Below are positions 17,933 to 24,519 of a DNA stretch of 34,626 bases, in pieces. Below the pieces are notes generated by a model. It searched no databases. It had not been told where the DNA came from and saw only the letters and a list, made by a program, of their open reading frames with translations. How positions within the stretch are numbered: the stretch's first letter is position 1; each line of letters opens with the position of its first letter. The stretch is taken from NCBI GenBank assembly GCA_028278105.1, contig JANQEX010000022.1:1-34626 (forward strand), given 5' to 3'. The position numbers and the translations under genes were made by a program. This DNA comes from Alphaproteobacteria bacterium (GTDB taxonomy: Bacteria; Pseudomonadota; Alphaproteobacteria; UBA9219; RGZA01).

Positions 17933-17956
17933 GCGCAAGGAGCCTGGCCCTTGCGC
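17933..17956 (+). promoter_or_regulatory. Perfect hairpin in the leader of the MGS-amidohydrolase gene
   Basis: GCGCAAGG (17933-17940) and CCTTGCGC (17949-17956) form a perfect 8 bp stem with loop AGCCTGGC. It ends four bases before the GGAGGAG ribosome-binding site. It could be an operator or an RNA hairpin that affects translation. It also argues that this region is leader rather than coding sequence. Confidence 0.4.
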
Positions 17957-17970
17957 GGACGGAGGAGTGT

Positions 17971-19431
17971 GTGAACGCTGGAATTTCACTGGAGATGCTG
18001 GCCTTCAATCTCAAGTTGATAGGCCACAAAAGCCGCAAAAAGGTTTTGATCAGCGCGGGCAGGCTGGAAAACAAAAAGCGGATGCTTCCCGCCATCCAAC
18101 AGTTTCTGACCCTTGAAGTCGACATCTACACGACCCCCGGCACTCATAAATTCCTGTCCGATTGCGGCATCCCGACGACGCAAATTCACAAAATAACCGA
18201 CCGTCTCGCGCCGAACATCCTGACTTTCCTCAAGGAAAACCGCTTCGACCTCGTCATCAACGTTCTGACCGGCGACGAGGATTACGATGAAGCCTCGGAC
18301 GCCAAGCTGATCCGAAAGCTTTGCATCGAAAACGGCATCCCGCTGATCACCGATTGCGACGTGGGCATCGCCACCCTTGAGCAAATCGTCGCCGACACGG
18401 CCAAAGGCACGTTCCGCTACCGCCTCGCCGACAATACCGAGCCCTGGAACCTTCGCCTGCATTTCATGGAAAAGGTCGAAAGCCTGGGCGGGTTCGCCAA
18501 TCACCACGCCCATTTCGACAAGGCCTACCTGATCAACATGGAAAATCTGCGCATGTCGCAGGTGGACATGCAGAAGAAATGGGAAATCTACCGTTATCTG
18601 AAAGAGAATTATACGCATGACGATCTGATTGAGCGCATCAGCCGCGGCCTGGAGAAGATGATCGCGCAAGGCGTCACCTATTGCCGCACCATGGTGGACG
18701 CCGACAGCACGGTGGGCCTGCTGCCCGTCACGGCGGCCATGGAAGTGAAAAAGCTCTATGCGGGAAAGATTACGTTCGAGGTCGGCGTGCAGCCGTTGCA
18801 GGGCGTACTTGATTCCGCCTCTTTCGAACAATATGCCGAGGCCTGCCGTCTCGCCGATTATTGCGGCGGGCTGCCGTCCCGGGACCGGCCGCGTCCTGAG
18901 GCGCATCTGGATATCGTTCTTGATCTGGCCAGGCGTCTGGGCAAGCCGGTGGACGTGCATGTGGATCAGGAAAACAACCCTCTTGAGGATGAGACCGAAC
19001 TGCTGGCCGCCAAAACCATCGAACACGGGATGCAGGGCCGTGTTTACGCCATCCACGCGATTTCCGTCAGCGCCAAGGACGAGCGCGAGCAGGGCCGCAT
19101 TATCGAAAAAGTGGCCGAGGCTGATCTCGGCGTGGTTGTTTGTCCGGGTGCTGCGCTAAGCATGAAGCCGCTGCCCATGCAGGCGCCGCTTCACAACTCC
19201 ATCGCGCCCTTTTCCAGGCTCCGGGAAGCCGGCGTGCGCTGCTATATGGGCGTCGACAACATTCACGACCTGTTTATGCCCATGACCGACGGCGACATCT
19301 GGACCGAATGCCGCATGCTGATGGAGGCCTGCCGCTTCTACGATATCGACGCGGTGGCGGACTGGGCCTGCGCGAAACCGCCCGCAGCCGCCTTGTTCCG
19401 GCCAAAGGCCACCCGCACAAGCGCGGCGTGA
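17971..19431 (+). CDS. MGS-like domain fused to a cytosine-deaminase-like amidohydrolase
   Basis: 486 residues from the GTG at 17971, chosen for the GGAGGAG four bases upstream. The track start at 17872 overlaps ldcA and reads through a leader hairpin. Residues about 22-139 resemble a methylglyoxal-synthase-like (MGS) domain (KKVLISAG, TTPGTHKFL, LVINVLTGDEDYDEASD), the regulatory fold at the C-terminus of CarB. Residues about 170-460 resemble the amidohydrolase barrel of cytosine deaminase (CodA). Likely metal ligands are H179 and H181 in HHAHFDKAYL, H330 in DVHVDQ, H362 in YAIHAIS and D429 in GVDNIHD. The CodA proton-shuttle glutamate position reads Gln (Q333). The beta-sandwich parts normally flanking the barrel are absent. 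Substrate unknown; a link to pyrimidine metabolism is inference. Confidence 0.75.
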   Translation: MNAGISLEMLAFNLKLIGHKSRKKVLISAGRLENKKRMLPAIQQFLTLEVDIYTTPGTHKFLSDCGIPTTQIHKITDRLAPNILTFLKENRFDLVINVLTGDEDYDEASDAKLIRKLCIENGIPLITDCDVGIATLEQIVADTAKGTFRYRLADNTEPWNLRLHFMEKVESLGGFANHHAHFDKAYLINMENLRMSQVDMQKKWEIYRYLKENYTHDDLIERISRGLEKMIAQGVTYCRTMVDADSTVGLLPVTAAMEVKKLYAGKITFEVGVQPLQGVLDSASFEQYAEACRLADYCGGLPSRDRPRPEAHLDIVLDLARRLGKPVDVHVDQENNPLEDETELLAAKTIEHGMQGRVYAIHAISVSAKDEREQGRIIEKVAEADLGVVVCPGAALSMKPLPMQAPLHNSIAPFSRLREAGVRCYMGVDNIHDLFMPMTDGDIWTECRMLMEACRFYDIDAVADWACAKPPAAALFRPKATRTSAA

Positions 19432-19466
19432 AGGGAAATGGGCTGAATATGACATATAGGCTATAA

Positions 19467-19556
19467 AACCAACCCCTCTCCCCCTTGGGGGAGAGGTTGC
19501 AAGAGCTTGGGTTTAGATGCGAAGCAGCTAAACCCTTAGCTCTTGCTGGTGAGGGA
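19467..19556. repeat. Family F palindromic repeat
   Basis: CCCCTCTCCCCC/GGGGGAGAGG hairpin (about 19473-19498), then the conserved F spacer (TTGCAAGAGCTTGGGTTTAG .. CTTAGCTCTTGCTGGTGAGG). The spacer matches the reverse complement of 8935-9000. No B insertion here. Confidence 0.8.
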
Positions 19557-19636
19557 GTACCCTCCCCTAACCCCTCCCAGAGGGAGGGGAATAAAAATCA
19601 CATCCCCCTCCCTTTGGGAGGGGGATATATTTTTTC
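19557..19636. repeat. Family A-like palindromic repeat upstream of plsY
   Basis: CCCTCCCCTAACCCCTCCC, AGAGGGAGGGGA, and then a separate CCCCCTCCC/GGGAGGGGG hairpin (19605-19627). The rest of the gap to plsY (19637-19711) shows no clear promoter or ribosome-binding site. Confidence 0.75.
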
Positions 19637-19711
19637 CGTTTGTGCCAAAATTTTTTCCCTCCAAAAAATCAACCCTTCTCAACCACAATTCGGCATGCCA
19701 CAATCCGGGCT

Positions 19712-20359
19712 ATGCCCACCTCCCCCCTGCCGGGCGTTCCTGAAACGCCCGACCCGATTTTTGGCATTCTCTTCGGGCTAGGCCTTTGCCTCGCCGCCTA
19801 TCTGCTGGGAAGCATTCCCTTCGGCCTGCTGCTGGGCAAGGGCTTCGGGCTTGGCGATATCCGCAAGACCGGCTCCGGCAATATCGGCGCGACCAATGTT
19901 CTGCGCGCCGGCAACAAGCCCTTGGCGCTTGCCGTCCTGCTGCTGGATGGCGGCAAGGGCGTGTTGGCCGTGCTGGCGGGCCGCGCCATGAATATCGATG
20001 AGGCCCTGCCCGTTCTGCTTGGCATGTGCGCGGTGATGGGGCATGTGTTTCCGGTATGGCTGAAATTCAGGGGCGGCAAGGGCGTGGCGACATCCCTTGG
20101 CGTGATGACCGCGCTTCACTGGCCCATCGGCCTTTGCATGATGGCTGCCTGGCTGGTGATGGCCGCCCTCTTCCGCTATTCATCTTTTTCGGCCTTATGC
20201 GCCTTCGCCGCGGCGCCCGTATTGGCCTGGTATTTCGGGAAGGACATCCTGATCATGCCCGCGCTGGCCCTGGCGGCGCTGATTGCCCTTATGCACCGCG
20301 AGAATATCCGGCGGCTCCTTGCGCGCACCGAAACCAAGATCGGGCAAAAGGCGCAATGA
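19712..20359 (+). CDS. plsY: Glycerol-3-phosphate acyltransferase PlsY
   Basis: Integral membrane acyltransferase that moves the acyl group from acyl-phosphate (made by PlsX) to glycerol-3-phosphate, the first step of phospholipid synthesis. The 215-residue protein has about five to six membrane segments and the family motifs YLLGSIPFGLLLG, KTGSGNIGATNVLR and KFRGGKGVATSLG. The start at 19712 is chosen because 24 earlier track codons lie in a repeat-flanking region; no strong Shine-Dalgarno site is seen. Its stop overlaps the dprA start (ATGA). In many alphaproteobacteria the run is pyrC-plsY-dprA-topA-rnr; here pyrC is absent and the MGS-amidohydrolase lies upstream instead. Confidence 0.93.
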   Translation: MPTSPLPGVPETPDPIFGILFGLGLCLAAYLLGSIPFGLLLGKGFGLGDIRKTGSGNIGATNVLRAGNKPLALAVLLLDGGKGVLAVLAGRAMNIDEALPVLLGMCAVMGHVFPVWLKFRGGKGVATSLGVMTALHWPIGLCMMAAWLVMAALFRYSSFSALCAFAAAPVLAWYFGKDILIMPALALAALIALMHRENIRRLLARTETKIGQKAQ

Positions 20360-21465
20360 CCACGCTGCAAACCCTGGACCGTGACGAGCGGCTTGACTGG
20401 CTTTGCCTGTTCCGCTCCGAAAATGTGGGGCCGATCACTTTTCACCGGCTGATCGCGCGCTGCGGCGGCGCGAAGAACGCCCTTGCCCGCCTGCCGGACA
20501 TGGCGGCGCGCGGCGGCAAGCGCATCCAGCCCTATGCGCGCGACAAGGCGGAAGCCGAGCTTGACGCGCTGGAAGAGGCGGGCGGCTTCATGCTGGCAAG
20601 CTGCGAGCCGGGTTATCCCCGCGCCCTGGCGGCGATTGAAGACGCACCGCCCGTTGTCAGCGTGCTGGGCCGGCGTGATGTTCTGGACAAGCCGCGCCGC
20701 CTTGCCATGGTGGGATCGCGCAACGCCTCGTTGAACGGACGGCAATTCGCCGAACGGCTCGCGCGTGATTGCGGGCAGGCGGGCTTCACGATTGTGTCGG
20801 GCCTTGCGCGCGGCATTGACGCCGCCGCCCATCGCGGCGGGCTGGCCGGCGGAACCATCGCGGTTCTCGGCTGCGGCGTCGATATCGCCTATCCCGAAGA
20901 AAACCGCCCGCTATACGAGGAAATCCGCGAGGCGGGCGCGCTGGTCAGCGAATGCGTTCTGGGCGCGGCCCCTTCGGCGCGCCAGTTCCCGCGGCGCAAC
21001 CGCATCATATCCGGCCTCAGCGAGGGCGTCGTGGTGGTGGAGGCGGTGCAGGCTTCGGGTTCCCTCATCACCGCCCGGCTTGCGCTGGAGCAGGGGCGCG
21101 AGGTCTTTGCCGTTCCCGGCTCGCCGCTTGATCCGCGCTGTGCTGGAACCAACAACCTTCTGCGTCAGGGCGCGCGGATGGCTGAAAACGCGCAGGATGT
21201 CATAAACGAGTTGGAAGGCGGCGGGCTCCGCCTTGCCGAACCCGCCTCCGGCTTTACCGAAACGCAAGAGATGCTGGACGAGGCCGATATCAATCACGCG
21301 CGGGCGAAGCTGCTGGAGATTCTCGGCCCCAGCCCCTTGCAACTCAACGACGTGATCCGCGACGCGGGACTGCCGGTCGCGGCCATCCTGGTTGCGCTTT
21401 TGGAACTGGAACTGGCCGGAAAAGCCGAGCGCCAGCCGGGCGGTCACGTCTGTTTGTTGACGTAA
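20356..21465 (+). CDS. dprA: DNA-processing protein DprA
   Basis: Binds single-stranded DNA taken up during natural transformation and loads RecA. From the ATG at 20356, which overlaps the plsY stop, it is 369 residues. An N-terminal SAM-like helical region (about 1-75) is followed by the Rossmann-fold DprA core (about 90-300: MVGSRNASLNGRQFAERLA, VSGLARGIDAAAHRGGL, GCGVDIAYPEENRPLYEEI, FPRRNRIISGLS, AVPGSPLDPRCAGTN). A C-terminal winged-helix domain (about 310-369) completes it. All main motifs are intact. The track start at 20026 would bury the protein under plsY and is rejected. Confidence 0.95.
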   Translation: MTTLQTLDRDERLDWLCLFRSENVGPITFHRLIARCGGAKNALARLPDMAARGGKRIQPYARDKAEAELDALEEAGGFMLASCEPGYPRALAAIEDAPPVVSVLGRRDVLDKPRRLAMVGSRNASLNGRQFAERLARDCGQAGFTIVSGLARGIDAAAHRGGLAGGTIAVLGCGVDIAYPEENRPLYEEIREAGALVSECVLGAAPSARQFPRRNRIISGLSEGVVVVEAVQASGSLITARLALEQGREVFAVPGSPLDPRCAGTNNLLRQGARMAENAQDVINELEGGGLRLAEPASGFTETQEMLDEADINHARAKLLEILGPSPLQLNDVIRDAGLPVAAILVALLELELAGKAERQPGGHVCLLT

Positions 21466-21547
21466 CGCCGTCAAATACGCTACACGCCTCATCCGCTAAT
21501 TGTTTTTTAACCGCGGGCCGTTACATGGCCTGTCAGGGAAGATTGTC

Positions 21548-24229
21548 TTGTCCGAAAGCAAGCTCGTCATCGTTGAATCGCCCGCCAAGGCGAAAACCAT
21601 CAATAAATATCTGGGCAGCGGCTTCAAGGTGCTGGCCTCGTTCGGCCATATCCGCGACCTGCCGCCCAAGGATGGGTCCGTGCGCCCGGACGAGGACTTC
21701 GCCATGGACTGGGAACTGGGCGGCCGCGCCGCCCGGCCGGTAGGCGACATCGCCAGGGCGATGAAAGAGGCCGACACGCTTTACCTCGCCTCGGACCCCG
21801 ACCGCGAGGGCGAGGCCATTGCCTGGCACGTGCATGAGGAGCTGGCGCGCCGGAGCCTCCTGAAAGGCAAAAAGGTTCACCGCATCGCCTTCAACGAGAT
21901 CACCAGGCCGGCGGTGAAGGCCGCGCTCGCGGCGCCACGCGACCTTGATGAAAACCTGATCGACGCCTATATGGCCCGCCGCGCGCTGGATTATCTGGTG
22001 GGCTTTTCGCTGTCGCCCGTCCTGTGGCGCAAGCTGCCGGGCGCGCGCTCGGCCGGGCGCGTGCAATCCGTCGCCCTGCGCCTGATCTGCGAGCGCGAGG
22101 AGGAGATTGAAAAATTCGTCCCGCGGGAATACTGGACGATTGAAGCGGTATTCCTCACCGCCAGGGGCGAGAAAATCTTCGCCCGCCTTTCGCGGTTCGA
22201 CGGCGGGAAGGTTGAAAAATTCAGCTTCACGAACGAGGCCGATGCGAAAGCCGCCCTGGCCGCGCTGGAGCCCCTGCTCTGGAAAGTGGGCAGCGTGGAG
22301 CACCGCGAGGTGCGGCGCAACCCCTACCCGCCCTTCACCACCTCCACCTTGCAGATGGAGGCCTCGCGCAAGCTGGGACTTTCCGCGACGCGCACCATGC
22401 GCATCGCGCAAAACCTGTATGAGGGTCTGGAGATCGCGGGCGAAACCGTCGGCCTCATCACCTATATGCGCACCGACGGCGTGACGCTGTCGCAGGAGGC
22501 CGTCACCGGCGCGCGGAGCGTCATCGCGGCGCAATACGGCAAAAACTATCTTCCCGCCAGCCCCCGCCTGTACAAGACGGTGGCCAAAACGGCGCAGGAG
22601 GCGCATGAGGCCATTCGTCCCACCGACCTGGCCCGCCTGCCCGCCTCGCTGGCGAAGCATCTGGAGCCGGACGCGCTGAAACTCTACACCCTTATCTGGC
22701 AACGCACCGTGGCCAGCCAGATGGAAAGCGCGCTGCTGGACCAGGTGAGCGTGGATATCGAAAGCGGCGCGCACGCTTTTCGCGCCAGCGGGTCGGTGGT
22801 GGTGTTTGATGGTCATCTGCGCGCCTATGAGGATGAAAAGGACGACAGCGTTTCCGGCAAGGAAGAGGAATCTTCCGCCCGCCTGCCGGCCGTGAATACC
22901 GGTCAGAAGCTGGAAAAGGAAACCCTTGTCCCCAACCAGCATTTCACCGAACCGCCGCCGCGCTACTCGGAAGCCAGTTTGATCAAAAAGCTGGAGGAAC
23001 TCGGCATCGGCCGCCCCTCCACCTATGTCAGCATCATCCAGGTGTTGCAGGACCGCGATTACGTCACGCTGGAAAAGCGCCGCTTCATGCCCGAAGACCG
23101 CGGGCGGCTCGTCACGGCCTTCCTGACGAATTTCTTCGAGCATTACGTGGAATACGGCTTCACCGCCAATCTGGAAGAGAAGCTGGACGACATCGCCGCG
23201 GGCTCGCTGAACTGGAAAAAGCTGCTGCGTGAATTCTGGGATGATTTTTCCGCCGCCATCGGCGGCACCAGGGATTTGAAGGTCAGCGACGTGATCGACG
23301 CCATCGACGCGCAACTGGGTCCGCATTTCTTCGTGCCCACGCCGGAGGATCCCGAACCAAGAGTCTGCAAGGCCTGCGGTACCGGCCGCCTTGGGCTGAA
23401 GCTGGGGCGGCATGGGGCCTTTATTGGCTGTTCCAATTATCCCGAATGCAAATATACAAGGCCGCTTGTGGCCGGCGGCGGCGACGCCTTGCGGCAGGAA
23501 GGACCGAAAATTCTTGGCAAGGATCCCGCAACCGGCGGCGAGGTAAGCCTGCGCAGCGGCCCCTATGGCCCCTATGTGCAGCTTGACCCGCCACCCGGCA
23601 GCGTCCCGGCGCCGGAGCCGGAGCCGGAAGAAAAACCCGCCAAGGGCAAGAAAAAGAAAGCGAAGAAACCCAAGGGACCAAAGCCCAAACGCGCCTCGCT
23701 GCCCAAAGGCGTCGACGCGCAAACCGTTGATCTTGAAAAAGCGCTTTCATGGCTGGCTTTGCCGCGCGACGTGGGCAAGCATCCCGACACGGGCGAGATG
23801 ATCCAGGCCGGCCTTGGCCGCTTTGGCCCTTACTTGAAACTGGGCACGACTTACAAATCTCTCACAAAGGAAGACGATGTTCTGACCATCGGCCTGAACC
23901 GCGCCACGGTGCTGATCGCCGAAGCGCTGGAAAAGAAAAAAGCCATGGCCGGACGCGAACTCGGAAAGCATCCCGAAGACGGCAATCCCGTCACGGTGCA
24001 ACCCGGCCGCTTTGGTCCTTATGTAAGGCACGGCAAGACCTACGCCAACCTGCCCAAAGACAAAACCCCCGACGGCACAACCTTTGAAGAGGCGCTGGAG
24101 CTGTTAAAGCAAAAGGCGGGCGGCAAAAAAGCCAAAACCGCCGCCCATGAAGACGGCAAGAAAAAAGCGTTTGCAAAACCGGCGAAGAAACGCGCCACCA
24201 AAGCCAGGACAACAAGAAAAAAGGCATGA
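21548..24229 (+). CDS. topA: DNA topoisomerase I
   Basis: Type IA enzyme that relaxes negative supercoils through a 5'-phosphotyrosine link. The start is taken as the TTG at 21548 because AGGGAAGA lies just upstream and the Toprim domain begins right after it (SESKLVIVESPAKAKTINKY); the result is 893 residues. The Toprim metal motif ASDPDREGEAIAWH is present. The active-site tyrosine is Y306 in GLITYMRTDG. One C4 zinc finger (CKAC..GCSNYPEC) is followed by topoisomerase C-terminal repeats (GRFGPYLKLG, GRFGPYVRHG) and a lysine- and alanine-rich basic tail. dprA lies 82 bp upstream. A complex repeat cluster begins right after the stop. Confidence 0.95.
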   Translation: MSESKLVIVESPAKAKTINKYLGSGFKVLASFGHIRDLPPKDGSVRPDEDFAMDWELGGRAARPVGDIARAMKEADTLYLASDPDREGEAIAWHVHEELARRSLLKGKKVHRIAFNEITRPAVKAALAAPRDLDENLIDAYMARRALDYLVGFSLSPVLWRKLPGARSAGRVQSVALRLICEREEEIEKFVPREYWTIEAVFLTARGEKIFARLSRFDGGKVEKFSFTNEADAKAALAALEPLLWKVGSVEHREVRRNPYPPFTTSTLQMEASRKLGLSATRTMRIAQNLYEGLEIAGETVGLITYMRTDGVTLSQEAVTGARSVIAAQYGKNYLPASPRLYKTVAKTAQEAHEAIRPTDLARLPASLAKHLEPDALKLYTLIWQRTVASQMESALLDQVSVDIESGAHAFRASGSVVVFDGHLRAYEDEKDDSVSGKEEESSARLPAVNTGQKLEKETLVPNQHFTEPPPRYSEASLIKKLEELGIGRPSTYVSIIQVLQDRDYVTLEKRRFMPEDRGRLVTAFLTNFFEHYVEYGFTANLEEKLDDIAAGSLNWKKLLREFWDDFSAAIGGTRDLKVSDVIDAIDAQLGPHFFVPTPEDPEPRVCKACGTGRLGLKLGRHGAFIGCSNYPECKYTRPLVAGGGDALRQEGPKILGKDPATGGEVSLRSGPYGPYVQLDPPPGSVPAPEPEPEEKPAKGKKKKAKKPKGPKPKRASLPKGVDAQTVDLEKALSWLALPRDVGKHPDTGEMIQAGLGRFGPYLKLGTTYKSLTKEDDVLTIGLNRATVLIAEALEKKKAMAGRELGKHPEDGNPVTVQPGRFGPYVRHGKTYANLPKDKTPDGTTFEEALELLKQKAGGKKAKTAAHEDGKKKAFAKPAKKRATKARTTRKKA

Positions 24230-24230
24230 T

Positions 24231-24384
24231 TTCCTCTCCCCTTGCACCCCTTCGCCAAGGCTACGGCGAGGTCTTGGCGTACCCGTCGCGCCGAAGCTTT
24301 TGCGGAGGCGGAAAATCCGGAATCCAGCAACCGCCGAAGGTGGTTACATGTTGCCTATGGCAACACGCTGGATGCCAGCTTTCG
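24231..24384. repeat. Chimeric repeat: A half, B element, C half
   Basis: CCTCTCCCCTTG (24232-24244) is the left half of an A hairpin. It is followed by a B element in reverse orientation (24245-24312), then TCCGGAATCCAGCAACCGCC and TGTTGCC..GGCAACA, the right part of a C repeat as seen at 27-78. The missing right half of A and left half of C suggest recombination between two B copies, one inside an A and one inside a C. Confidence 0.7.
24245..24312 (-). mobile_element. B element (reverse orientation) at an A/C junction
   Basis: 68 bp beginning CACCCCTTCGCCAAGGCTAC and ending TTTTGCGGAGGCGGA. The internal GGCGAGGTCTTGGCGTACCC matches the copy at 34366-34432. Confidence 0.7.
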
Positions 24385-24494
24385 GTAGTGTCTCACTTTG
24401 GAAATCACCCCCGCGAAGGCGGGGGTCCCATTTGATTAAAAACAATGGGATGCCCGCCTGCGCGGGCATGATATTTTTCAAACTGAGACACCAC
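24385..24494. mobile_element. MITE-like element with ~10 bp target duplication
   Basis: The ends GTAGTGTCTCACTTTGGAAA and TTTTTCAAACTGAGACACCAC are imperfect inverted repeats. The interior holds two D-type hairpins (CACCCCCGC..GCGGGGGT and TGCCCGCC..GCGGGCA). CCAGCTTTCG is directly repeated on both sides (24375-24384 and 24495-24504). Removing the element and one copy restores ATGCCAGC TTTC GCTGGCAT, a perfect 8 bp-stem hairpin, so the insertion point was in or beside the loop of another palindrome. There is no transposase inside. Confidence 0.65.
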
Positions 24495-24519
24495 CCAGCT
24501 TTCGCTGGCATGATATTTT

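Noticed and set aside
17872-17970. Earlier start of the MGS-amidohydrolase ORF
   Set aside because: It overlaps the ldcA stop, contains a perfect leader hairpin, has no homologous look and lies before a strong GGAGGAG ribosome-binding site.
21533-23722. 729-residue minus-strand ORF across topA
   Set aside because: Shadow of topA in a GC-rich gene; topA has Toprim, active-site Tyr and zinc-finger motifs, and the antisense frame shows none.
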